Source of the DNA: Chara braunii
Lineage: Eukaryota > Streptophyta > Charophyceae > Charales > Characeae
DNA: 32,479 nucleotides
Reading direction: 5' to 3'
Assembly: GCA_003427395.1 (NCBI GenBank)
Contig: BFEA01000025.1
Coordinates: 3,834,098-3,866,576, forward strand
Part shown: positions 10,390 to 19,739 of the stretch, piece by piece
Numbering within the stretch: position 1 is the stretch's first letter
How the letters are laid out: the number at the start of each line of letters is the position of its first letter
Program-made: the position numbers and the translations under genes
Notes under the pieces: generated by a model
Seen by the model: the letters and a program-made list of their open reading frames with translations, nothing else
Told to the model about the DNA's origin: nothing
The model's database searches: none

Positions 10390-10629
10390 CTAAGTTACCG
10401 CTGTTGTAGTTGCTGCGGCTGGCTGCATTTGCGGTGCATTATTACCGTATACTACTGCATCCGCACCCATGTAAAGATAATTTGATCGAAGATAGGAGCG
10501 TGTTGACCTAGAAGGATGGTTGGGCATTGCAAGGAGGTAGCTGCGACGACCTGGAGGATCATCAGGGAAGTCAACAATTGGCACTTTAATTTCAGTTTGA
10601 CCGAGCTGTTGATATGTTCTGGTCATCAT
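10390..10629 (-). CDS. Hypothetical 79-residue frame starting at the conserved beta ATG
   Basis: The frame starts at an ATG immediately after GGGCCCCGCA, a boundary found in all three beta copies, and reads MMTRTYQQLGQTEIKVPIVD to a TAG after a Thr/Ala/Gln-rich tail. The equivalent position near 25537 (plus) reads MAAN then stops, and that near 30572 (minus) begins MVTKNAVN. The conserved placement suggests this is where a beta protein, perhaps gag-like, started. No domain is recognised and the frame beyond the stop is broken, so it is at best a remnant. Confidence 0.3.
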   Translation of the reverse strand: MMTRTYQQLGQTEIKVPIVDFPDDPPGRRSYLLAMPNHPSRSTRSYLRSNYLYMGADAVVYGNNAPQMQPAAATTTAVT

Positions 10630-10771
10630 TGCGGGGCCCTCAGGCGAGTGAAGGAATCATGACCCTCTCCTGGGAGTTGAGTTTGTCCCCCTCCTGTATC
10701 TCGAGAGTCTGAAACCCCTCATTCTGCCGACCCGCTGCCAGCCCCAGCGGTTCCTACAGGAATATGCGACT

Positions 10772-10885
10772 GTGACACGGTGGATTAGTACCCGGCAGGG
10801 CCGCATGGGCCCACACGTAGACATAGAAATACGTGTCTGTGTGTGGGCCCATGCGGTTCCGGCTGGAACTGATCCATAGTATCAC
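10772..10885. other. Long foldback, 52-bp arms, 10-nt loop
   Basis: Arms 10772-10823 and 10834-10885 are the same length with no indels. The inner 23 positions all pair, including the exact 16-mer CCGCATGGGCCCACAC with its complement and two G-T pairs. The outer 29 positions pair mostly, so about 46 of 52 pair by my count. It lies about 20 bp past the stop of the minus-strand trihelix-like frame. It could be a MITE or a hairpin RNA precursor. No terminal target duplication is obvious; an (AT)n run adjoins at 10888-10907. Confidence 0.85.
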
Positions 10886-10906
10886 TGATATATATATATA
10901 TATATA

Positions 10907-12619
10907 TTAGGTAAACGTCGGGTTCGTGTCCCCGCCGTTGTCGTCGGCACCGGCAGACCCCACATACCTGCGGGCGAGAACCCCTACGAGCATCTCGAGG
11001 ATAATGTTCCCTCCTCTTATCTTCTCCGCCACATTACCGATCTTCACGGCCATCGCAGTGCCGACATCCGAGGTCGCCTTCGCCAATGTAGAAGCGGCCT
11101 TGTCAAGACCATCGCAGTAGGATCGTGTCGAATCCTCCATCGCCCTCGCCAAAGTCGATCCGTCGGTCCCTGCCTCATCCATCCTAGTTCTCCCTGACGA
11201 CGTTCTTCGCATCTTCGCAGCACCCTCTGAGCCATCTGTTCCTCTTGCCTCAGACCCGCTTTTTCCGGATCCACTTCTCCCCGGAGGCGGCGTTCCTTCT
11301 CCCGCTCCCGGCAGGTCCTCTGAGCCCAGTGTCTGGTCGCACGTCATGGATGGTCTGTTCAGTTTCCACTGCATGGTATCCCGCAACGGTTTCTCGAAGG
11401 CGAGAGGCACCTGCAGCTCCTTCCGCTTTTCCAAGTCTGTGTCCCAGTACGACGGCAGGCCCGACACATTCTCGCACTTGTCAAGGATGAGCTTCGCCTT
11501 CGACATCATGGACGTCCACTTCTTACGGCAGTCCTCCGCAGTTCTTTGAGGATAATCGTCGGATGCCATGCGATCGGCCACCCATGCATACCGCTCCTTC
11601 CTTTTCATGAACTGATGCTATCCATTGGCGTCAGCCATGAGCGCATCGTCCTCCCCCATCATCTTTGCCAGCCATATCCTCTCCTCCAACGTCCACGCCA
11701 GGTTTTGTTTTTTGTTTTTCGGTGGCCCGACGTTCCGACCTTTTTTCTGCCCACGTCTGGCATCATTTCTCCCATTCGAATCACCACCTTTGTCTGTTTC
11801 TGGAACACCGCCTCCATCGCCGTTATCGTCATCAACATCATCCTCGTCTCCATTACCGGTGTCGTCCTCCATATCCTCGCACGCTTGACCATCGTAGTTG
11901 TTTGTGGCATCGCTGTCAAACCCCAACGGGACAGAAGTCCTGCAATGCAGCATCCATGCATTGTCCATGTCGCGTCCGTCGGAGTCCACCGTCGAAGGAC
12001 CGAGAGTGGAAGGTGATCGCCTGCTGGTCAGAATGGTGGTGCTGGAGTACATGCCGTGCGACGCCTGGGATTCCTGGGAACTCTGCCTGGATTGCGGGGA
12101 CCAAGGGCGATCATTCCGCATTGCGCTCCCCCTGTCAAATGTGTGCTACGTGGGGAACACGTGAGCAGCGAAGCCGAACCCACTTCCCACCGGCAAGGTA
12201 TGTGCACTGCCCACGCCATACCCGCCACCCACCTGGGTGGTGTGCGGTGTGTGTCCCATGTGACCACCTCCAACAGGCATAGTGGCCGCAGGTGGCCGAA
12301 TATGGGACCGGGCACAATGCCCCGCTGCGTCTGCATGAGAATGTGAAGAAGGGAGGGGGGATGGCGAGACACGAATCGGTGCACCTCGCCCCCTGTCGTA
12401 CAACTGTTCGATGAAGGACTGTAGCTTCGGCGATGACGGACAAGAGTAGTGACTGCCTGCCAGCGGACGTCCGCCCCGCGTCGGGAACCCCCCCTCGATT
12501 CCTCCCTGCTTCTCCGCCCTCCACCGACTGGGATCCATTTCCCCCTCAATGCCTTCCTGGTTCTCCGCCCTCCACCGAGTCGGATCCATCCCCCCCTCAA
12601 TGCCTCCCTGGTTCTCCAC
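10907..12619 (-). pseudogene. Trihelix/Myb-SANT-like DNA-binding protein, interrupted by TAG codons
   Basis: A single reading frame of about 570 codons runs to TAA at 10907-10909 with no frameshift but with in-frame TAG at 12146-12148 and 11618-11620. In order it contains a Gly/Glu-rich tandem-repeat N-terminus, a Ser/Gly-rich region, an acidic tract (DDTGNGDEDDVDDD) and a basic patch (RRGQKKGR, PKNKKQ). The DNA-binding domain lies at about 11701-11470 (AWTLEERIWLAKMM, ERYAWVADRM, EDCRKKWTSMMSKAKLI). A C-terminal helix ends EMLVGVLARR. Spaced Trp residues and DCRKKW are typical of trihelix/Myb-SANT-like proteins, which occur as nuclear transcription factors and in transposons. I recall a large family like this in Chara. 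The second TAG falls inside the DNA-binding domain. Decay is likely; stop readthrough or an unseen intron is possible. Confidence 0.75.
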
Positions 12620-12655
12620 CCTCTACCGACTTGGATCCATCCCCCCCCTCCCTGC
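12491..12655 (-). repeat. 51-bp in-frame minisatellite, about three copies
   Basis: A 51-bp unit, a multiple of three, encodes a 17-residue repeat MDPSRWRAENQGGIEGG-like in the trihelix frame on the minus strand. In the most upstream copy the repeated TGG (Trp) codon is TAG, a further in-frame amber, so the true N-terminus of the protein is uncertain. Confidence 0.75.
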
Positions 12656-12659
12656 TCCC

Positions 12660-13776
12660 TCGCAAAGGCCGATCACAAGTCGGCGCTCACCACCACAAGC
12701 AGATTGCCAGCCTGCACCACTACAGTCCCAGTACCGACCAAAAGAAGGCAAAGAAGAGAACGACGCAGAACACGGAAATGGACAACAACAAGGCGGTGAA
12801 GACGACGACGATCAGAACAAAACAGCAGCCTATTGTAGCCCACAATTGTTGTATTTGCCCGCCAACGGTGCTTGCTTTGTGGATGACGACAACCAGAGGG
12901 GGGCAGCAACAATGATGGCACGACGGACAGGCAGGACAGCGACAAGAAGAACGAGCAATGGCCGCGTGGACAATATGCGGATGTGGAGATTGGAGTATGC
13001 AATCGCGTGCAGCAAAGTCCAGCGGACTTCGGCGAAGATCGGTGTCATACGTTTCGCCACGTAGAATCCGATTAGGATGACGAAAAGCTGATGAAGACAA
13101 TGGAGGCACACGTGGAACGACAACTCCTGCCGTAGCCCATGAGGGCTGAAACAACAGTCGATGCAGTATGTTCACACCACGACTGATCGGCGAAATGCCT
13201 TCGCCCGAACGGCTCCTTGCCCGGACAACCGTCGCTGCGCCGACCGCCCCTTCCATATGCCACCATCGCCCGTACCCTGGCTGATGACACTGCCAAAAAA
13301 CGTATCGCCGACCACAGACGTCGCACCCTGCGCCTATAATGCTCCTCAGCGATGACATTGCACTCTGCACGCACCTTCGCATCCCAGCACTCGGCATGAG
13401 GACAACGCTCAGGGCTAACGGGATCCGCACGTGCGCTCGTATGCTGCCCGTGCTTGGCTGGATCACCCCTGCATGGTTGGTCGTCGTCCCCGCCCCACCC
13501 GTTTTTTGAATTTGAATTTCGTTCCCGTTTCGGAGAGCAGGGTCTGCGCAGGCCAGCCACACAACAGTCCCCATTGGAACCGTGCGACACGGCAGTGCAT
13601 GTCCGAGCGGGCTTGCCCGCCCATGAAATAGTCCTCCGCGACGTAAGGTGGACCACGGCTACTCGGCATCTTCTTTCCACGGGAGAACATGCCCCCCCCC
13701 CTAGTCAGATGGAAGGCGTTTCTGGAAAGGTCGTGGAAGGCCGCGCAATTTGGTTTTCAGGCCGCCAACCGTATAG
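12660..13776. other. Stretch without a supported gene
   Basis: Several long overlapping open frames exist on both strands (for example minus 12720-13574 and minus 13072-13680). They are GC-driven, mutually overlapping and show no recognisable domain, so I do not call a gene. The right part may be the decayed upstream end of the ORF1-like gene: one frame at about 13712-13800 reads AFLERSWKAAQFGFQAANRI. Confidence 0.4.
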
Positions 13777-15264
13777 AAACACTTCGGACAACTTTTCCGC
13801 AACTTCCTTTCACGGTCTGTTGGGTCTGAACAACTTATTAATGTCAGAATGGACATTGCAATTGAGGCGCTTCCGAGATGTAAGGAGTCACTATCCTTCA
13901 CAACTTTTCAAGGTCAAGTCATCGAAATTCGAGTGGCGAATGCGTTAACTCCCTGGTGCAGCAGGTGTAGAAGATTCTTTCACCTAGAAGATCAGTGTCC
14001 GTGTACAAGGGTTCGCCAACAATGAAGGTCGCCGTCGCCCGTCCCTAGTTACGCATCAAGCGGGAGCAGCCGCCGCCGAGGGAGAAGGCAAGGAGGCAGA
14101 GGAGGAGGAGGAGGCAGAGGAGATAGTAGAGGTAATGGAAATGGAAATGCTCCATTTAAAGGAGACGATGGCGCAACAGGCGTGAGACCATCAGGAGGAG
14201 GAAACGAGAGCAATAATGCCTCCGGGGGGGAAAGTGGTAGCGGTTCGGATAGAGAGGGAAGCGTCGGTCGGCAATCGGATGGAGGGCCGAGAAGTCGTTC
14301 CCGCCGCACGCAATCAGAAGCCTCCTGAACGCCGAATAGCCCGGGCTCTACAGCATCTGACGGAAGGACGAGAGTAAAGTAAGGTACATACAATGGTATT
14401 CTGAAAGCTCGAAGCCGTGGGAGAGATGAATCCCCCTTGGGAGCTATGGGAGGGGGTGGTCCCTTGGGATAGAAGTGGAGACACAATCCAATCTATCATC
14501 AGGGAGGTGACAACAACCAGGCAAGAGGAAGGGCGGAAGCCAGCAGGGAGTTTAAAGAAGGTGTCGGAGGAGGTACCGGGGGAGTTCTGGGAAGCTCTTC
14601 CGCGGCTGGAGGCGGAGGGGCAGGCGTGTTTCCTGGCGGAGGTGTGAGTAGAGGAGGAGCCGCCTCTTCAATGGGGGGGAAAGGAAATTTTATGTCAACC
14701 GCAAAGGGGCGTGAAGGTGTGGAATTGACCTCGACCAAACAACGAAGAAGGCTGAGTGAAGACATGCAAGACTTACGTATCAGAGAGAGGATTGATGGGA
14801 AACCATCGGACGCCTTGGAAGCCTCGGCCCAAGGAGGGAAAGCAACAGGGATCGGGACAACAATGATAACATCGAAAAGGAATAGAAGAAAAATGACCTC
14901 CAGAAAAGGTCAAGACCAAGGTTGGACGAAGTACCTGTTGCCGTTACTTTTTACGGCAACGCAAGAGGGGGTATTCGTCCTTGCATGGTCGACGGAACCG
15001 TCAGTTACCATCCTTCCTTCGCTGCAAATTCCGGGACCTCCCATGCCCTTTGAGATAGTCAATTTGACTCGCAGACTGTTTGGTAATGAAATTGCGGTAA
15101 GATGCATCCTGCACATTAATACTCTGAAATCTTTCATGGAGAACGCGGAAATTAGAGTAAAGTTTTACTCGCCGTTGATGGATGCTTGTCTGACCCAGGA
15201 ATCCCTGAGTAGTTTAATAGGCAGAGGTTTGAGCCTCATCCCCATAGGCTACGTGGCACCCTAG
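13777..15264 (+). pseudogene. Decayed retroelement ORF1/gag-like gene with CCHC zinc knuckle
   Basis: One plus-strand frame stays readable for about 1.5 kb with in-frame stops at 14023 (TGA), 14326 (TGA), 14380 (TAA) and 14470 (TAG), and a final TAG at 15262. The start reads NVRMDIAIEALPRCKESLSF. Then at 13957-13998 comes WCSRCRRFFHLEDQC, an exact C-x2-C-x4-H-x4-C knuckle. An Arg/Gly-rich stretch (RGRRQGGRGGGGGRGD) and Ser/Gly-rich low complexity follow, and the 14473-15261 part contains EDMQDLRIRERIDGK. A nucleic-acid-binding coat or ORF1 protein of an LTR or LINE element is the best reading; class unknown. A 16-base poly(A) at 15399-15414 lies 135 bp past the end. No reverse transcriptase is present. 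Confidence 0.65.
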
Positions 15265-15398
15265 GCGGCGACTCCAGGATCCGAGTTTGTGGCCAGGATC
15301 CTAGGCCGCGCGCGGCCGCGCCACGCGCAGGCGGGCGCGCGCCCTCAAAATCCGCGCGCGCGGTTGGCCTGCGCACGTCGGCCGCTGCAGGCCTATGC
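15265..15398. other. Very GC- and CpG-rich stretch before poly(A)
   Basis: Dense GCGCGC-type sequence between the ORF1-like stop and an A run at 15399-15414. It contains a short inverted repeat based on CCAGGATCC. It may be the 3' region of the retroelement. Confidence 0.5.
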
Positions 15399-15487
15399 AA
15401 AAAAAAAAAAAAAATCAAAAATTTGGGAGGGGGGCTGATTTTTCATATGTTAAAAAAAAAACTAAAAAAATAAAAATAAACAAATTT

Positions 15488-15608
15488 GATTGATTGATTG
15501 ATTGATTGATCGATTGATTGATTGATGATTGATTGATTGATTGGTCGATTAAATGATTGATTGATTGATTGATTGATTGATCGATTGATTTTTTTTTATT
15601 TTTTTTTT
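15488..15608. repeat. (GATT)n array before the assembly gap
   Basis: Tandem GATT units with scattered GATC variants, ending in a T-rich run that meets the N block. Confidence 0.95.
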
Positions 15609-15709
15609 NNNNNNNNNNNNNNNNNNNNNNNNNNNNNNNNNNNNNNNNNNNNNNNNNNNNNNNNNNNNNNNNNNNNNNNNNNNNNNNNNNNNNNNNNNNN
15701 NNNNNNNNN
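15609..15709. other. Assembly gap of about 100 N
   Basis: A run of N of roughly standard placeholder length lies inside a (GATT)n array, which continues at 15710-15744. The true distance is unknown. Confidence 0.99.
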
Positions 15710-15745
<36 letters not shown>

Positions 15746-15791
15746 GGGAGGGTCGCCCATCCCCCCCCTCGCCCTGCCGCCACACACACAT

Positions 15792-15871
<80 letters not shown>

Positions 15872-15925
15872 CGTGCGCTCGCGCACTCTCTCTCTCTCTC
15901 TCGCTCTCTCTCTTTTGCGTGCGCA

Positions 15926-15959
<34 letters not shown>

Positions 15960-15960
15960 T
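15710..15960. repeat. (GATT)n, (CA)n and (CT)n microsatellites
   Basis: GATT units to 15744, CA repeats at 15781-15828, then CT repeats with two GCGTGCG interruptions to 15959. Dipeptide-repeat frames here are artefacts. Confidence 0.97.
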
Positions 15961-16030
15961 TTAAGGAGTCGGTTAAATCTTGTCTAAGTTGAACTCAAGT
16001 TGTCTTTTGAGTTCATATCTGACTTAGTGT

Positions 16031-16199
16031 AAATCTGGGAAGTCTCTATTTCTAAAGGAAGTGCTGGCTAAATTTTTACTAATTCGGGGAGTTAAACAAA
16101 ATTTGAGTTTCCAGAGTTAAAGATTATTTCTGGTTTCATATTTGGACTTATATAAATTCTGAAAAGACACTTCTCCTACGGGAAGCGTTGCCGAAATTT
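16031..16199. repeat. Two imperfect hairpins, alpha left copy
   Basis: Units 16031-16075 and 16154-16199 start with AAAT(T) and end with AAATTT. They enclose a partly complementary GAAG/CTTC region. They are the inverted counterparts of units in 23618-23907. Confidence 0.5.
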
Positions 16200-16876
16200 T
16201 CTTAGTTTAGAGGAGATAGATAATATTTTGACAGGTAGCGATTCTGGCAATCCATCCTGAATAGGGGAAATTCTGCCATTAGTCTACCTTTGCTTTGGGC
16301 ACTGGTTTAGAGGTAGGTTTAGGCTTAGTTAATTAGGATGCTTGAGTAGGATCGTGATATGAGGATTATTCTCCATGGACTTATAGGTTTAGCCTGGGGC
16401 ATTGACTTGTCATGTGTTACAGGTCCTCTTGATCGTTTGATTCAAGATCCGGACTAGATTCAGCTTGATCCCTTGAGGGTCATCTTATGTTATCATTGAT
16501 AACAGGTTGGTTGCCGATTTGTCGGTTTACGACTTAACTCCAATTCACTCCTGCGACTCAACCTAAAGGCTTTGGCCCTATGGTTTGATCTGTTTTGTTG
16601 TGTTTTTACCTGGACTTTATTGAATGGTCATTTAACAAAGTTAATGAGTATTTTATTGTTGGGAAGGTGCGCTAAGATTGAGGTTTGTATGGCTAAAGCA
16701 AGGGGTATGAGGACAGAGAATGGTTAAAATTGCCCCCGTGTAGTGCGTTGACTTTTGTTGGATCTTTAATGTGATTGCATGTATGTTTGTGGTTCGGACT
16801 TTGGATGTGACTGTCTGCGATTACATACATATATGGCTGAGAGGAGCCTCACTATGACTGTGAGAAGTGATCGTCC

Positions 16877-16887
16877 TATATAAATAA
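16877..16887 (+). promoter_or_regulatory. Candidate TATA box of alpha
   Basis: TATATAAATAA is conserved in the inverted alpha copy (22939-22949, minus strand) within a well-conserved block. This is consistent with a polymerase II promoter reading toward 17970. Sequence evidence only. Confidence 0.4.
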
Positions 16888-17979
16888 ACCTTTGTATATA
16901 TTTATATGTGCCTCGGGTATGCGCGCGGTTTACTGTGATCGGGCGCAAGGGTTAGCCAGATTTTGGCTTGAGAGAAAAGAGAGACCCTCTTTTATTCTTT
17001 GTTTTTTATAAAATTTTTATAGTCGAACGTTGGTCCTTGGGCCGAGACTCAAGCTTCTTGTCCAGGACATCCCAAGCCATCGACTCTGCAGGAAAGGAAT
17101 CTGCCCCCGTGCAGAGCCTATTTGCCTTGCCTACTGAGACGCCCAGGGCAAAGGCCGGAGGTCTCGCGGCGGCTGCACGACTATTCCTTCAGCCGTGCAA
17201 TATCATGAGGGATTAGACCCTCACGACGCCTCGAGTCTGACACTTGAGTGTCATAAGCGGTACTCGGATCCACGAGGGACGGCTTGATTATGGGCACTGC
17301 ATAGTACGCCATCATTGCGACTGCTTGCGTACGTTTGCATTGCGAGTCGATATGAGTTAGCCCGGCGTCCGCGCGGTTTTATATCAAGTCTCGCGCGCGA
17401 CGCCTATCCGATTTCCGCATCGGAGAGTTATGGGATGGCTACTGAAGGGACTAGGAGTGTTGTCGCGTTGTTTGATATGTGTGTGTGTGTGTGTTTATTT
17501 TTGTTTTCGTAAAGTGGTGTGCACTGGTGTGTGGGATGCGTCCTAGTCGACCGACCACGAGTCGCGCTTGGGACCTCAGCCCCCCAAGATGTCGATTCTC
17601 GTATGGGTCCAATAGAGGCATATTACCGCGCCTACCCCCTACGCTACAGCGAACGAGAAACGCCCTCGGCTGGTCCACCTCTGCGATTGCAACTGATCAA
17701 CTTTTGTACTGTGGACTGGTAGCTCGGTGGGGATACGCCCACCGAAGGGAGTTGACAGCTCTCGTAAGGTGGAGGTAAGTCGTGCCTCGTGTAGGCCCTA
17801 TCCTGTCGTAGGGGCTCGCGAGAGGTATGGTTGGCGCACTCGGCCGGAGTGGCTTGCGGAAGCTCCATGTATATTCGCGGCGAAGGAATAAAACCAACTC
17901 CTGCGTGACGCGTCCGAGAGGGTCTCATGCTGCCCTGTGCGGTGCCGGACCGATGCGCTTGACAGCGTGCAGCCCTATG

Positions 17980-18600
17980 TTGTCCTTGACGGTACGAGTA
18001 CGTCACTGTACGACAAACAGGGAGGTTTCGGACCACACCCTGTACGACGCACTGTGCTGTTGCAAGTACGATTCGATTGCATCATGATCGAAAGCAAAAT
18101 CAAGATTCAATCGAATCACTCAATTCGATTGGAGTCTTCGATTGATTGATCGACGAAAAAAAAAAAAAAAAAGGGCAGTGGCTTCTCCTGCACCTCCTCC
18201 CTTTCGGTCCTTTTGATACTTCGCATTTGCGTGTGAATGGTAGTGGTGGTTTAAAAAAAAAATAAAAAAATGGTTGGGGGCAAGAACCAATCGAATCGTC
18301 CTCCTTCTCCTCGTCTTCCTCCTTCTCCTCGTCCTCCTTCTCCTCCTCCTCCTCCTCCTCTTTCTCCTCTTCTTCCTTCCCCTCTTCCCCCATGACCTTC
18401 TTGCAATATTCTTCACGTGGCCGTTTTCCATAGCCCCGCCCTTCTTTTTCCTTTTTAAATCAATCAATCAAGACCATTGATTCATATATACCTTGATTGA
18501 TTCAAGATCCAATCAAATCGCGATTCGATTGGAACTTGAATCAATCAAGTCGTAATGGAATCGATGACTCTGATTGATTGATTATTATTAATAAAATTGT
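17980..18600. repeat. Mixed simple repeats: AATC/GATT and CTCCTC-rich tract
   Basis: Contains poly(A) at 18156-18172, a pyrimidine-rich CTCCTTCTC tract at about 18298-18392, and short AATC and GATT runs. No gene. Confidence 0.8.
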
Positions 18601-18615
18601 AGGGGGAGGGTCGAA

Positions 18616-18782
18616 TCTCCTCCTCTTCTTCTTCCTCCTCCTCTTTCACCTCCTCCTCCTCTTTCACCTCCTCCTCCTCTTTCACCTCCTCCTCCTCTTT
18701 CACCTCCTCCTCCTCTTTCCCCTCTTCCTCCTCCTCCCTTTCCTCCTCGTCTTTCTTCTCTTCCTCCTCCTCCTCGACCCTT
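18616..18782. repeat. 18-bp pyrimidine-rich minisatellite
   Basis: The unit CTCCTCCTCCTCTTTCAC repeats four to five times at about 18637-18720, flanked by less regular CTC/TTC. One strand is nearly all pyrimidine. Frames encoding poly-Glu or poly-Leu here are artefacts of the repeat. Confidence 0.9.
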
Positions 18783-18864
18783 TCGAGCAAAGTGCAGGAA
18801 ACTTTGGTACAGTGAAATAAATAAATATGTTAAATTTGAACAAAAAAAAAATAAACCTGAGTTA

Positions 18865-19350
18865 TTCACACTGAAAAGATAGGTCTCGCTCCGCTACTCA
18901 ATCAATCAATCTACCAATCAATTCAATCAAATCGATTGATTCTTTTGGAACCTGACTTCAAAATCAAGATCCAGTGGAATCAATCCATTCGAAAAAACGA
19001 TTGATTGATTGATAAATTGATTTATCGATTGATCGATGATTGATTGATTGATTGATTGATTGGAACTATTGTAGAGAGGTGGAAGACATAAAACAAAACA
19101 TCAATCTGAGCTATTCACACTGAAAAGATGACTCTCGCTCCGCTACTCAATCAATCGATCAATTAGTCAATGCTCCCACGTCCTCAATCAATCAATCAAT
19201 CAATCAATCAATTACATTGAATCAATCAATTCAATCGAATCGATTGATTCGTTTCGATCCTGATTTCAAAATCAAGATCCAATGGAATCAGTCGATTCGA
19301 AAAAATGATTGATTGATTGATTAATTGATTGATTGATCGATTGATTAATA
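18865..19350. repeat. Two tandem units of about 240 bp built from AATC and GATT arrays
   Basis: Both units begin near CTGAAAAGAT and CTCGCTCCGCTACTCAATC. Each continues through AATC repeats, a unique middle with AAAATCAAGATCCA, then GATT repeats. Each unit is thus a long imperfect palindrome. Confidence 0.75.
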
Positions 19351-19434
19351 AACCACCACTACATTTGATCCTTTTTTTGTCGATGCAGAATTTCACTGTG
19401 CAACGAATTTTGCCGAGCCAGGGTCATCGCATCT

Positions 19435-19505
19435 GAGAAAAAAAAAAAAAAAAAAAAATCCCCGACGCCGTGATCCTCTACACGTGCAAAAAAAAAAAAA
19501 CTTAG
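19435..19505. repeat. Two A-rich runs
   Basis: Poly(A) tracts at about 19439-19458 and 19488-19500, possibly retroposon tails. No matching element body was recognised. Confidence 0.7.
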
Positions 19506-19739
19506 GATTGCAAGTCAAGCTCAGCGTACTAAAAACCAGTCGATTTCGAAAAAGAGAAGGTCAAAGAATATTTTGCTTATCCTGAAAGCTAGCAGAAACT
19601 GCTAGGAAGTACTGAGAATGAGAAAAATACTCCTTGGATTGAAAACAGTGTTCTTAGAAATGGAAAAAAATTGTACTTGGTGCAGGCAACCCTCCAGCTC
19701 TATAAGTGTTTCTGAAAGTCAACCAGTTTCAATGGTTTT

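Larger units (their letters stand above)
7970..10735 (-). mobile_element. Beta repeat family, partial copy Z
   Basis: This region corresponds in the same orientation to about 28100-30650. Shared landmarks are the 180-bp hairpin units (8365-8754), a GA-rich tract, and the block at 10627-10730 containing ATTGCGGGGCCCTC and CTGTATCTCGAGAGTCTGA. In beta orientation (minus here) that block ends GGGCCCCGCA followed at once by ATG, as in the two other copies. The TATA box and the loop-conserved hairpin array present in the other beta copies are absent, so this is a fragment. Whether beta is an LTR retrotransposon or another class is not settled. Confidence 0.6.
15963..17970 (+). mobile_element. Alpha repeat family, left copy
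   Basis: This segment is recognisable, in reverse complement, at about 21833-23890. Shared landmarks are the hairpins at 16031-16199, a TATA-rich promoter-like site at 16877, the block around 17360-17440, and the end near GGACCGATGCGCTTGAC. Similarity starts directly after the CT microsatellite, so the left end may have been lost. A (GT)n tract at 17479-17495 is specific to this copy. No open reading frame is preserved between copies, so I call a repeat, not a gene. Confidence 0.75.

Noticed and set aside
11545-12282. Long plus-strand frames opposite the trihelix-like gene
   Set aside because: Antisense shadows; the minus strand carries the recognisable DNA-binding domain.
10907-12619. Reassignment of TAG to glutamine, as in some ulvophyte algae
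   Set aside because: The gag and ORF1-like remnants carry TGA and TAA stops as well as TAG, and one TAG here replaces a Trp codon. Random nonsense decay explains the data more simply.
12720-13680. Two long overlapping minus-strand frames
   Set aside because: GC-rich DNA with open frames in several phases, no recognised domain and no support from a second copy.
14049-14486. Pro/Leu-rich minus-strand frame
   Set aside because: It is the antisense of the Gly/Arg/Ser-rich part of the ORF1-like gene, which has better evidence.
15734-15992. Thr-His and Ser-Leu repeat proteins
   Set aside because: Translations of (CA)n and (CT)n tracts.
18545-18790. Acidic KEEEEV-repeat protein on the minus strand, Leu-rich one on the plus strand
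   Set aside because: Both are direct consequences of the 18-bp pyrimidine-rich minisatellite.
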